This document shows, piece after piece, positions 24,429 through 32,273 of a stretch of 32,273 nt of DNA. The DNA is taken from assembly GCA_022600345.1 (NCBI GenBank), contig JAHZKP010000077.1, positions 1 to 32,273 on the forward strand, given 5' to 3'. Position 1 is the stretch's first letter; each line of letters opens with the position of its first letter. The notes below the pieces were generated by a model, which saw only the letters and a list, made by a program, of their open reading frames with translations, did no database searches and was not told the DNA's origin. Source of the stretch: Alphaproteobacteria bacterium. Lineage in GTDB: Bacteria > Pseudomonadota > Alphaproteobacteria > Rhizobiales > Hyphomicrobiaceae. A program made the translations under genes and the position numbers.

Positions 24429-25307
24429 TCAACGCTCCCAGACCGATAAATCGACATCGACGATCTGCTTTAATCGAGCGACATCATCCTTGAAATACAA
24501 CTCGTAAAGGTCCTCGCGGACCTCAGGGCTGAGCGGTTTGCGCCTCCGGTGGAGGGACCGCATCAAGGTATCCTTCCATTGAACGTAGAGATCGCGCGGC
24601 AGTGCTGCCTTGATCGCTGACTTGATCGATTGGCTGTTTTGCAGCCAGCCCACGAGCGCCTGATTGCGCGGCGTCGCCGTCTCGTTGGAATGGGCCACCA
24701 CGCGGGGAATAACCGGATCGAGATCAAGAAAGTCGTAGATCCGCGACAGTTCCGCTGCCCGGCTCTCTTCGTCGATCAACCGCTCAAACAGGACCACCAG
24801 CACGTTTCCGCGCCCGAAAAGCTGCTGATACGCATTGACGCCATCAAAGTACCGGCTGCGGGTGATGTAGTGGGCAGGATCGTGCCAGCTATTAAATCGG
24901 CCCGCATCGCTTTGAAGGATGTCCTCCGCCAGGACGGCCTGGAAGTCATCGCGCGGCTCCACGCCCAACTGGCGGTAGAAATGAAACTGCGAGAACGCCC
25001 GCGACACTGGCTGGCGTAGCGAAATCAACAGCTTCACATCGCGACCGCAAGTCTCAAGAAGGCGTTGCGGCGCGTAGTCGAGATGCAGATAGTCTGGCGT
25101 GAAATCGGCAATATATCGCTCGCCTGATGCGTCGGAAAATTGCTGTTCGTACCAACTGTGCCCGCGTGCAAACAACTCATGGTTATCGAAGTAGTGAACC
25201 TCCTTGCCAGCAGGCATGAAGATGTCGCGGTGATCGGCCAGGATATTGGCAAGCGTACTCGTTCCCGCCTTCTGGGCACCAACACAAAATAAGTTCGCAA
25301 TCCTCAT
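24429..25307 (-). CDS. PAPS-dependent sulfotransferase
   Basis: This is a predicted sulfotransferase of 292 residues, moving sulfate from PAPS to a hydroxyl. The 5'-phosphosulfate loop GAQKAGTSTL is at 10-19 and the 3'-phosphate segment LRQPVSRAFSQFHFY at about 97-111; Lys13 and Ser102 are the expected cofactor contacts. Residues such as KEVHYFDNH at about 35-43 match the heparan-sulfate/NodH-like group of carbohydrate sulfotransferases. It is 21 bases downstream of the FkbM gene in a two-gene unit. Acting on the exopolysaccharide or another surface glycan is inferred from context; no PAPS-synthesis genes are present in the window. Confidence 0.88.
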   Translation of the reverse strand: MRIANLFCVGAQKAGTSTLANILADHRDIFMPAGKEVHYFDNHELFARGHSWYEQQFSDASGERYIADFTPDYLHLDYAPQRLLETCGRDVKLLISLRQPVSRAFSQFHFYRQLGVEPRDDFQAVLAEDILQSDAGRFNSWHDPAHYITRSRYFDGVNAYQQLFGRGNVLVVLFERLIDEESRAAELSRIYDFLDLDPVIPRVVAHSNETATPRNQALVGWLQNSQSIKSAIKAALPRDLYVQWKDTLMRSLHRRRKPLSPEVREDLYELYFKDDVARLKQIVDVDLSVWER

Positions 25308-25328
25308 CGAAGTCCCAATGCAGTCGCG

Positions 25329-26180
25329 TTACTTCAACAAGTTGAACAGGTCTGACTGCGAGGAATGTACGGCAACGTAGTTGCCCATGCGAAACTGCTC
25401 ATCCTCCCAGGCTTCATAGTCCTTAAAGCCCACGCTCGCCGGATAAAGCCTTCCCAACCGATAGCCCAGCGGCTCCAGCAGGTCGTAGAAGTCGCGCAAA
25501 AGACTGCGCGAGGGAACATGGACGAAGCCGTGTTCGAACTGGATGAGTCCAATACTGCCTGCTTCCAGTAACCCCTTGAAACCGCAGAGAACACTCAGGT
25601 CGTGACCTTCGGTATCTATCTTCAGAAAGTCGATTTTGGAGACCCCATGCTCCTTGCAGTAGGCATCGCCCGTCGTCACCTGAACCTGGACTTTCTCTTC
25701 CTTGAAGCCCCATTGCTTGGGAAGAACAGTCTCATGCAGGCTGCTGGTCGAATGCGCGCTGGGCACGTAATTCAACTCCAGTTCACCAGCTTTATCTGAC
25801 AGCCCCAAGCTGTTGAGCCTGGCGTCGGGGTGGCCGCTCAACGTGTCAGTCAACTGCCCAAACAAGCCCGGAGCGATTTCAAAGCAATGAACGTCGGCCG
25901 CTGATCTTCGCTTGAGAACTTCCAGCGCCCAGGTGCCCCGGTTGGCCCCCACGTCGAAAACCGTGACAGGGCCCTTGTTAGCCTGCAACATGCTGTCAAT
26001 GACAAACGCTTCCCCGTTGTGCTCGAAGCGGTAATGGTTCTCATTGTAGTAGGCGCGCAGGTACGTCTTGGAGGCTTCCGAAAGCATCCGGAAGATAGCC
26101 CAGCGATGGTTGCGCCGAACGACATCCTTGACCCCGTCACGCAGGGCGTCACGCCAAGTCTCAACCGGTGGTCCCGCCAA
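25329..26180 (-). CDS. FkbM family methyltransferase
   Basis: This is a predicted SAM-dependent methyltransferase of 283 residues. The SAM-binding loop VFDVGANRGTWALEVLK has DVGANRG at 76-82. The acidic residue ending the next strand is in HCFEIAP (Glu101), and the FkbM signature FLKIDTEGHDLSVL is near 185-198. Such enzymes O-methylate sugars or related hydroxyls, so sugar methylation on the glycan is a reasonable role, inferred from the neighbouring sulfotransferase. The start is a TTG with GAGGA a few bases upstream; no ATG or GTG in frame gives a full domain. A 218-base spacer separates it from the divergent ThDP-enzyme gene. Confidence 0.85.
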   Translation of the reverse strand: MAGPPVETWRDALRDGVKDVVRRNHRWAIFRMLSEASKTYLRAYYNENHYRFEHNGEAFVIDSMLQANKGPVTVFDVGANRGTWALEVLKRRSAADVHCFEIAPGLFGQLTDTLSGHPDARLNSLGLSDKAGELELNYVPSAHSTSSLHETVLPKQWGFKEEKVQVQVTTGDAYCKEHGVSKIDFLKIDTEGHDLSVLCGFKGLLEAGSIGLIQFEHGFVHVPSRSLLRDFYDLLEPLGYRLGRLYPASVGFKDYEAWEDEQFRMGNYVAVHSSQSDLFNLLK

Positions 26181-26398
26181 AACGCATCCTCAACTGATTT
26201 CTTGCCTCCAAACCGAGACGCAGCCAATATCCAGTCCAGGGAACCAAGAGGTCAAGTGTCTGCCAGGGCGCATCGTTACCGCTCAGCCCGATCCAGTGAA
26301 ATGAAACCGGCCAACGGGCAAAACCGGCGACTGCACTATTCTGCCCGGCCTCATTGCGCAAGGATGGCAACCGAAACTCGATTGGGAGCATTGCATCT

Positions 26399-27952
26399 AT
26401 GAACGGCGCGGACTGTGTGGTTAAGACGCTGATGGCCGGCGGCATCGATGTCTGCTTCGCCAACCCGGGCACCTCCGAAATGGCGCTTGTCGCAGCCCTT
26501 GATCGCTCACCTGGAATGAAGTGCGTACTCGGGCTGTTCGAAGGCGTCGTCACCGGGGCCGCGGATGGTTACGCGCGCATGACCCGCAAGCCCGCCGCCA
26601 CCCTCCTTCATTGCGGGCCCGGCCTCGCCAATGGCCTGGCCAACCTGCACAATGCCAAACGCGCCCGCTCCCCCCTTGTTAGTATCGTCGGCAGCCAGGC
26701 GACCTATCACCAGGCTTTCATGCCGCCGCTTCAGTCTGATGTGGAGGCCACAGCCCGCCCCTATTCCGATTGGGTAAGAACGTCCCTTACAACCCAGGAC
26801 GTCGGCCTTGATACCGCGCTGGCAATCAAGACCGCGAGCCATAATGGCGGCCAGGTCGCATCGCTCATCGTGCCGGCCAACGTCGCCTGGCAGGAAGGCG
26901 CAAGCCTGCGAAGCCTGCCCCCCCAGGTGGCCCTTCGGGCTGCGCCTCAGAAGGCAATCGAAGACACCGTTGCGATATTGAAAAGTGGCGAACCCACAGC
27001 CTTGATGTTGGCGGGCGATGCAGCCTTGGAAGCCGGACTAAGGCCAGCAGGCCGCATTGCACGCGCCAGCGGTGCCAGCCTGCGGGCGATGATGTTCAAC
27101 CCACGAATTTCGCGCGGCGGTGGCCTGCCCGCCCTCGTGCCGGTTCCCTACAACGTCGACCAGGCCCTCGCCAGCCTAGCCGGCATCAAGCACCTCATTC
27201 TCGTTGGCGCCGACGCTCCGGTTGCCTTTTTCGCCTACCCCGGCAAACCCAGTTCCCTGGTTCCTGCCGATTGCGAAATATCCGTCCTCGCCAGTCCGGG
27301 GGAGGATGCCGTGGCAGCCCTTGAGGCCATCGCCAGCGAGTTCCCCAAGACCGCCGATGCCGCCCCGGGCCAAGCATCTTCGAAACCGACGCTTGCCAGC
27401 GGCGACCTGACGCCTGATGCCATCTCGCAATCGCTCGGCGCACTCATCCCTGAAGGCGCTATCGTAACCGATGAAGCGCTGACATCCGGCCGCAACCTTT
27501 ACGCCATGACCGCCGCTGCTGCCCCCCACGACTGGCTGCAACTGACAGGTGGGTCGATCGGCATCGGAATTCCGTTGGCGACTGGGGCGGCCGTTGCCTG
27601 CCCCGACCGGCGGACCATCTGTCTGCAAGCCGACGGCAGCGCCATGTATACCCTGCAAGGTCTGTGGACCCAGGCCCGCGAACGCCTCAACGTCACGACC
27701 GTCATCTACGCCAACAGCGCCTATGCGATCCTGAAGCAGGAGTTGGCCAGCATGGGCGTATCAAACCCCGGTCGCAACGCTACCGATATGATGGACCTGG
27801 GCCGTCCCGATCTCGATTGGGTCAGTCTGGCAACCGGCATGGGCGTCGAAGCAAAACGCGTTACCACCGCCGAACAATTCAACGATGCCTTCAAGGCTTC
27901 GCTTGGCGTCAAGGGACCGTTCCTCATCGAAGCCGCTATCGGCAATCGTTGA
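26399..27952 (+). CDS. ThDP-dependent enzyme, acetolactate synthase large-subunit type
   Basis: This is a predicted thiamine-diphosphate enzyme of 517 residues in three domains. The N-terminal pyrimidine-binding domain has the catalytic-type Glu48 in GLFEGVVTGAADGYAR. The C-terminal pyrophosphate domain has ADGS at 411-414, with Asp412 and Asn439 (in YANSAY) spaced as Mg ligands. Genuine acetolactate synthase is usually longer (about 560-600) and partnered with a small regulatory subunit; none is adjacent. The gene could therefore serve another 2-oxo-acid decarboxylation or ligation. ATG at 26399 is chosen, with GGGAG ten bases upstream, over a TTG 45 bases earlier. It is convergent with tex. 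No link to exopolysaccharide is evident beyond proximity. Confidence 0.85.
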   Translation: MNGADCVVKTLMAGGIDVCFANPGTSEMALVAALDRSPGMKCVLGLFEGVVTGAADGYARMTRKPAATLLHCGPGLANGLANLHNAKRARSPLVSIVGSQATYHQAFMPPLQSDVEATARPYSDWVRTSLTTQDVGLDTALAIKTASHNGGQVASLIVPANVAWQEGASLRSLPPQVALRAAPQKAIEDTVAILKSGEPTALMLAGDAALEAGLRPAGRIARASGASLRAMMFNPRISRGGGLPALVPVPYNVDQALASLAGIKHLILVGADAPVAFFAYPGKPSSLVPADCEISVLASPGEDAVAALEAIASEFPKTADAAPGQASSKPTLASGDLTPDAISQSLGALIPEGAIVTDEALTSGRNLYAMTAAAAPHDWLQLTGGSIGIGIPLATGAAVACPDRRTICLQADGSAMYTLQGLWTQARERLNVTTVIYANSAYAILKQELASMGVSNPGRNATDMMDLGRPDLDWVSLATGMGVEAKRVTTAEQFNDAFKASLGVKGPFLIEAAIGNR

Positions 27953-27993
27953 CGCGATCCGCAACCGATAAAGCGCCGACCCCCGACGTGGAC

Positions 27994-30333
27994 CTACTTG
28001 CCCTGCGCGCGACGCAACGCTGCGGCAAGTGCGCTTTCTCCACCTTCATCGCGAGCCTTGGGCGGGTTCGACGTGGTGCGCTGTTGTCCGCCACCTCCGC
28101 CACCGCCGTGATGGCGCTTGCCCTTCAAACCGCTCGACGCAGCAGAAACGGCAGCCCCAGCGTTGCGATCAACCGGCCCCGACTTCATCGTCAGCCCGAT
28201 GCGCTTGCGGTCGACATCCACCTCTTTCACGCGCACCCTGACAACGTCACCGGCCTTGACCACATCGCGCGGGTCCTTGACGAATTGATCGGACAGTTCC
28301 GAGACATGAACCAACCCGTCCTGATGCACACCGACATCGACGAACGCGCCAAAAGCCGTGACATTCGTCACCACGCCCTCCAGCGTCATGCCCGCACGAA
28401 GATCGGAAATCTTCTCCACCCCGTCTTCGAACGTCGCCGTCTTGAATTCGGGACGCGGATCGCGGCCGGGTTTTTCCAATTCGGCCAGAATATCGCTGAC
28501 CGTCGGGATGCCGAAATTCTCGTTGGCAAATTTTTCCGGGCTCAAGGTCCGCAGGAACGCACCATCCCCGATCAATGCCTTGACCGGCTTCTTCGTCGTC
28601 TCCGAGATGCGCTTCACGACTTCGTAGGCCTCGGGGTGCACCGCGGACGCATCAAGCGGATTGGAACCGTTCATGATGCGCAGGAACCCGGCCGACTGTT
28701 CGAACGCCTTCGGCCCCAGGCGCGCCACCTTCTTGATATCGGATCGTTTTTTAAAAGCGCCGTTGTCGTTGCGATGAGCGACGATGTTTTGCGCGATGGT
28801 CTGGTTGAGCCCGGCAACTCTGGCCAACAGCGGCGCAGAGGCCATGTTGACATCGACGCCAACCGAGTTGACGCAATCCTCAACCGCGGCATCGAGCGAG
28901 CGGGCTAGCTCTGCCTGATTGACGTCGTGTTGGTATTGCCCCACACCAATGGCCTTCGGCTCGATCTTCACCAACTCAGCCAATGGGTCCTGCAGCCGCC
29001 GCGCAATCGAAACCGCACCGCGCAGACTGACGTCGAGTTCCGGGAATTCCCTGGCCGCCAGTTCGGACGCCGAATAAACCGAGGCGCCCGCTTCCGAAAC
29101 GGTCACCTTGACGGGCTGCGGTGATGAGAGCTGCTTGATCAGGTCGCCGGCAAGCTTGTCGGTCTCGCGGCTCGCAGTGCCGTTGCCAATCGCAATCAAC
29201 GTCACCTTGTTCTTGCGGCACAGCGCGCCAAGCGTTGCAAGCGAGCCAGACCAGTCGCGGCGCGGCTCATGTGGATAGACCGTTGCCGTATCGAGCAGCT
29301 TACCCGTCTCATCGACCACGGCCACCTTGACGCCCGTGCGGATGCCAGGATCAAGGCCCATGGTCACGCGCGGACCCGCTGGTGCGGCCAACATCAAGTC
29401 CTTGAGGTTCGACTTGAAGATGTCGATGGCCTCGCCATCCGAGCGCTCCTTCACACGGTTCAAAAGGTCCGTCGACAGCGACTTATGCAGCTTGGTTTTC
29501 CACGCTTGCTTGACCGTCTCGATCAGCCAGTTGTCGGCAAGCCTGCGGCGGTCGGAAATACCAAACGCCGACATGATCTTCAGTTCGGCTGGATGCGCCC
29601 TACCGGCTTCCACCTCGACATCGACATCAAGCGTCAGGATGTCCTCGTTGCGCCCTCGCAGGAGTGCCAACGCCCGGTGCGATGGCAGCTTGTGGAGGGG
29701 CTGCGAGAACTCAAAATAGTCGGAAAACTTCGCCCCCTCACTGGCCTTGCCCTTGCGCACTTTTGAGGAAATTCGCGCAGATCCCCAGAGCCATTCGCGA
29801 AGTTCGCCGACCAGCTTGGCACTTTCCCCGATGCGCTCGATCAGGATAAACCGCGCCCCCTCTAACGCCGCCGCCGCATCGCTCACGCCCTTGTCCGGGC
29901 TGACGTATTTGCTGGCCTCCGTGTCAGGATCGGTCTCCGGCTTCCCGATCAGGCAATCAGCCAGTGGCTCCAGCCCGCTTTCGCGCGCTATCTGCGCCTT
30001 CGTCCGCCGCTTCGGCTTGAAGGGTGCATAAAGATCCTCAAGCGCCACCTTGTTGTCGGCCGCCGCAATCTCCCGGCTCAGTTCCGCAGTCAGCTTGCCC
30101 TGTTCCGAAATCGACTTCAGAACCGTCGCCCGCCGGTCTTCCAACTGGTGCAGGTAGCTGAGGCGCTCTTCGATTTTGCGCAGTTGCGTATCGTCCAGCC
30201 CCCCGGTTTTCTCTTTCCGGTAGCGCACAACAAATGGAACCGTCGCCCCTTCGCCGAACAACTCGACAACCGCATCGATCTGCCCAACCTTGACGTTCAG
30301 TTCCTTGGCGATTTGAGCGTTGATGGCAGTCAT
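27994..30333 (-). CDS. tex: Tex family RNA-binding protein
   Basis: This is a predicted cytoplasmic nucleic-acid-binding protein of 779 residues, the usual Tex length. In order: the Tex N-terminal helical region ([27 protein letters not shown]), a YqgF/RNase-H-like domain ([20 protein letters not shown]), helix-hairpin-helix segments ([24 protein letters not shown]), and an S1 domain at about 650-719 ([34 protein letters not shown]). The C-terminal 60 residues are low-complexity with a run of glycines. Tex affects transcription-related processes and RNA handling in several bacteria. The ATG at 30333 is chosen for a strong AAAGGA site and for matching the family start; the frame runs 28 codons further up. 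Confidence 0.95.
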   Translation of the reverse strand: MTAINAQIAKELNVKVGQIDAVVELFGEGATVPFVVRYRKEKTGGLDDTQLRKIEERLSYLHQLEDRRATVLKSISEQGKLTAELSREIAAADNKVALEDLYAPFKPKRRTKAQIARESGLEPLADCLIGKPETDPDTEASKYVSPDKGVSDAAAALEGARFILIERIGESAKLVGELREWLWGSARISSKVRKGKASEGAKFSDYFEFSQPLHKLPSHRALALLRGRNEDILTLDVDVEVEAGRAHPAELKIMSAFGISDRRRLADNWLIETVKQAWKTKLHKSLSTDLLNRVKERSDGEAIDIFKSNLKDLMLAAPAGPRVTMGLDPGIRTGVKVAVVDETGKLLDTATVYPHEPRRDWSGSLATLGALCRKNKVTLIAIGNGTASRETDKLAGDLIKQLSSPQPVKVTVSEAGASVYSASELAAREFPELDVSLRGAVSIARRLQDPLAELVKIEPKAIGVGQYQHDVNQAELARSLDAAVEDCVNSVGVDVNMASAPLLARVAGLNQTIAQNIVAHRNDNGAFKKRSDIKKVARLGPKAFEQSAGFLRIMNGSNPLDASAVHPEAYEVVKRISETTKKPVKALIGDGAFLRTLSPEKFANENFGIPTVSDILAELEKPGRDPRPEFKTATFEDGVEKISDLRAGMTLEGVVTNVTAFGAFVDVGVHQDGLVHVSELSDQFVKDPRDVVKAGDVVRVRVKEVDVDRKRIGLTMKSGPVDRNAGAAVSAASSGLKGKRHHGGGGGGGQQRTTSNPPKARDEGGESALAAALRRAQGK

Positions 30334-30413
30334 ACGAGTTCCTTTACGATCGGCCATTGTGGGGTGCCGCAGTTTCTTATCAAGGCCTGCCAGATAACCC
30401 GGCTTCCCGCCGT

Positions 30414-31631
30414 TCAACCCTTGACGTTCACAACCTGGCGCAGGTGATGCACAACCTCGATCAGGTCGGTCTGCGCCGCGATCACCGAGGAGATGTCCTT
30501 ATAGGCAGCCGGGCTCTCATCCAGCACGTCCTTGTCCTTTCGGCACTCAATCCCCTTGGTTGCTTCCCGATGATCCTTCAGCGTGATCTGCTGCTTGGCT
30601 TGCGACCGCGACATCGTCCGGCCCGCCCCGTGCGAGCATGAACAAAAGCTTTCCGCATTGCCCTTGCCGCGCACGATAAACGATCCCGTCCCCATGGACC
30701 CCGGAATAATCCCCAGATCGCCTTTGCGCGCCCTGACAGCGCCTTTGCGTGTCACCCAGACATCCTCGCCATAATGCGTCTCTATCGTCGCGTAGTTGTG
30801 GTGGCAGTTGACCGCCATATCGCCGATTTTGAACCGCTTGAGGTGCTGGCGCAGCACGCGCAAAACAGCATCCATCATCGCCTGCCGGTTCTCCCAGGCA
30901 TAGTCCTGCGCCCAGTTCAGCGCTTCCACGTAATCATCGAAGTGCTCCGTGCCCTCGTTCAAATAGGCGAGATTTTCATCGGGCAGGTTGGAGATATGAT
31001 GGCCCATGTCGCGTTTCGCCAATTCGATGAAATACCGCCCGATAACGTTGCCCGGCCCTCGCGAACCGGAATGAAGCATCACCCAGACGGCATCGTTTTC
31101 ATCAAGACAAACTTCGATGAAGTGATTGCCGGTGCCAAGCGAACCTAATTGGTGCGACGGTGCCTTGTGCGAAATGCGCGGATGTTTCTCAACGATCAAC
31201 CGATAGCGCTCTGCCAGCTCCCGCCAACGGCTGGAAACCGAGTTGGGCACGATCTCCCAGCCGCCCTTGCGCGCCCGCCCCTTGGCCGAGACAAAGCCAT
31301 GCGGCACGGCCCGCTCGATGTCCGAACGGATCTTGGACAGGTTGTCAGGCAGGTCGCGCGCATTGAGCGTCAATTGCCAGGCCATCATTCCGCAGCCGAT
31401 ATCAACCCCCACAGCGGCCGGAATAATCGCCTGCTTGGTTGGAATAACCGAGCCCACCGTTGCTCCCATCCCCCAATGGCAATCGGGCATGGCGGCAACG
31501 TGTTTATGGATCACTGGAAGGCGGGCTACGTTTTTCATCTGTTCGATAGCCGTGTCTTCAATGTGAACGTTGCGCGTCCACATCTTGAGCGGCGAGCCGC
31601 CCTCGACATCGATAAGATTGAATCCACTCAC
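30414..31631 (-). CDS. rtcB: RtcB family RNA ligase
   Basis: This is a predicted GTP- and Mn-dependent RNA ligase of 405 residues, close to E. coli RtcB (408). It joins 2',3'-cyclic-phosphate or 3'-phosphate ends to 5'-OH ends in RNA repair. Key residues are visible: Asp77 and Cys80 in VDIGCG, His170 in GTGNHFIE, His187 in LHSGSRG, the CHHN at 276-279, and His334 in CSHGAGR, the position that carries GMP. Start is GTG with GGAG eight bases upstream. It lies 80 bases upstream of tex on the same strand, so tex may be co-transcribed. No rtcA or rtcR is adjacent. Confidence 0.95.
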   Translation of the reverse strand: MSGFNLIDVEGGSPLKMWTRNVHIEDTAIEQMKNVARLPVIHKHVAAMPDCHWGMGATVGSVIPTKQAIIPAAVGVDIGCGMMAWQLTLNARDLPDNLSKIRSDIERAVPHGFVSAKGRARKGGWEIVPNSVSSRWRELAERYRLIVEKHPRISHKAPSHQLGSLGTGNHFIEVCLDENDAVWVMLHSGSRGPGNVIGRYFIELAKRDMGHHISNLPDENLAYLNEGTEHFDDYVEALNWAQDYAWENRQAMMDAVLRVLRQHLKRFKIGDMAVNCHHNYATIETHYGEDVWVTRKGAVRARKGDLGIIPGSMGTGSFIVRGKGNAESFCSCSHGAGRTMSRSQAKQQITLKDHREATKGIECRKDKDVLDESPAAYKDISSVIAAQTDLIEVVHHLRQVVNVKG

Positions 31632-31731
31632 TGAACAACTCCATCGCTCGCGGCAATCGCGACGCGAATTCTACGCTTTGACAATAACGGCGCTACCGAG
31701 AAAATTGCCAGGGCCGGCGACAGACCAACTT

Positions 31732-32100
31732 CTAAATCTGTGTCAGCTCCGCAAGGCCCAATACACCCAGCAACACGGCCAACAAGCTGAAGACCCATCG
31801 CGCGCGCCGCGTCTTTCCAATTCCGCCCAGGATCAGCATTGAAACGATGACCGCAACGGCCACGATGTTGATCAACGCGCAACCGGCCATCCCCAACCCA
31901 TGGGTGGGCGTCGCACCCTCGATGTAGGTCGCCCCGCCGATGCCGACGAGAACACTACCAAGGAGCCTCGGCCAAAACCCCGACTGAGGTTTGGGCAAAC
32001 CCAGAATATGACAGGCCGACAGCGGCAACAAAAGGAGCACGCCGCCGCCGCCGAGTTTTAGGACTGTTTCGAGAAACAAGAGTTGCTGCACGCCAACCAC
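31732..32100 (-). CDS. Small membrane protein of unknown function
   Basis: This is an open frame of 122 residues, predicted as an inner-membrane protein with four hydrophobic stretches (about 7-32, 41-58, 69-93 and 102-118). I do not recognise the family. The Gly-rich segments, short loops and hydrophobic profile make a real gene plausible. Start is GTG at 32100 or GTG three codons later at 32091; neither has a strong ribosome-binding site. It is separated by 100 bases from rtcB. Confidence 0.6.
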   Translation of the reverse strand: MVGVQQLLFLETVLKLGGGGVLLLLPLSACHILGLPKPQSGFWPRLLGSVLVGIGGATYIEGATPTHGLGMAGCALINIVAVAVIVSMLILGGIGKTRRARWVFSLLAVLLGVLGLAELTQI

Positions 32101-32203
32101 GCGTTTTAGGGAGCCATCAGGGTTGGCGAACAGCTAGAGCCCTTTCCGACCAAATCGATTCAATTCTGCTTCTCAAGCGGCGAGTCGATCCAGCAGGAAG
32201 GTG
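32101..32203. repeat. Possible intergenic repeat
   Basis: CCGACCAAATCGATTC at about 32146-32161 resembles intergenic repeats remembered from Hyphomicrobiales genomes. A rough inverted partner lies at 32206-32226 (GCAATTCGATCTGGTTGATCG), giving a loose dyad. It continues beyond the gap into the possible truncated gene. This is weak evidence without a genome-wide count. Confidence 0.25.
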
Positions 32204-32273
32204 ATGCAATTCGATCTGGTTGATCGGATAAATCGCCTGACTCACTGGGCGGCCGCCGCTTGGAAGCCCGCAG
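32204..32273 (+). CDS. Possible 5' end of a truncated gene
   Basis: An ATG with AGGAAGG just upstream opens a frame running off the window edge after 23 codons (MQFDLVDRINRLTHWAAAAW...). It could be a genuine start, or an accident within the repeat-like sequence around it. No family can be assigned from so few residues. Confidence 0.25.
   Translation, partial: MQFDLVDRINRLTHWAAAAWKPA

Noticed and set aside
26161-26391. Minus-strand frame of 76 residues overlapping the FkbM start in another frame
   Set aside because: It contains some Trp/Leu-rich protein-like sequence, but no family was recognised and there is no clear start signal. A frameshifted FkbM N-terminus was considered, but the FkbM domain is complete from the TTG start.
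27664-28908. Plus-strand open frame of 414 residues running antisense to tex
   Set aside because: It lies opposite the well-supported tex gene and overlaps the ThDP-enzyme gene, and its residue composition is that of a GC-rich shadow frame.
31632-31731. Sigma-54 promoter upstream of rtcB, as in E. coli
   Set aside because: A TGGCA occurs on the correct strand, but GC does not follow the GG at 10 bases.
1-32273. tRNA, rRNA, riboswitch or CRISPR features
   Set aside because: No cloverleaf-like sequence, regular direct-repeat array or recognised riboswitch core was found by eye; a covariance-model scan was not possible.

Overview
The window looks like an alphaproteobacterial chromosome segment, most likely Hyphomicrobiales. 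The exopolysaccharide genes are closest to the Sinorhizobium succinoglycan (exo) set, GC is moderately high, and the flanking housekeeping genes (tex, rtcB) fit that assignment. No rRNA, tRNA, CRISPR array or intact insertion sequence was seen. Family names come from reading motifs and remembered family features; no database search was run.

Layout. 1-2470: two convergent Gfo/Idh/MocA sugar oxidoreductases, preceded by a motif resembling an IS end at the left edge. 2482-6345: two ExoO-like GT2 enzymes on either side of a secreted ExoK-like GH16 glycanase, then an ExoM-like GT2. 6473-14759: a minus-strand block transcribed right to left: Wzz-type chain-length protein, ExoQ-like polymerase, then HAD-UbiA fusion, GtrA, DprE1, DprE2 and a GT-C transferase. 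Junctions from the fusion onward overlap by 4 nt or lie within 7 nt. 15022-20532: ExoY-like priming transferase, divergent Wzx-like flippase, ExoL-like transferase, and convergent ExoF-like export protein. 20978-24373: a plus-strand operon of GT2, ExoA-like GT2 and GT4. 24429-26180: FkbM methyltransferase and sulfotransferase. 26399-32273: ThDP enzyme of the acetolactate synthase type, Tex, RtcB, a small membrane protein and a possible truncated gene at the edge.

How it works together (inference). ExoY starts a repeat unit on undecaprenyl phosphate. Up to seven cytoplasmic transferases (five GT2, two GT4-like) extend it, a Wzx-like protein flips it, ExoQ polymerises it under Wzz control, and ExoF helps export it. 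The GH16 enzyme may trim the product. The unusual part is a complete-looking decaprenyl-phosphoryl-arabinose (DPA) pathway inside the same locus, as in mycobacterial arabinan synthesis, followed by a GT-C enzyme resembling AftB-type arabinofuranosyltransferases. The prediction is an exopolysaccharide, or another surface glycan, carrying D-arabinofuranose added in the periplasm, possibly also sulfated and methylated.

Regulation. A consensus-perfect sigma-54 promoter motif precedes wzz, and a weaker one precedes exoF. Short dyads precede exoY and the GH16 gene. No sigma-54 activator gene is in the window.
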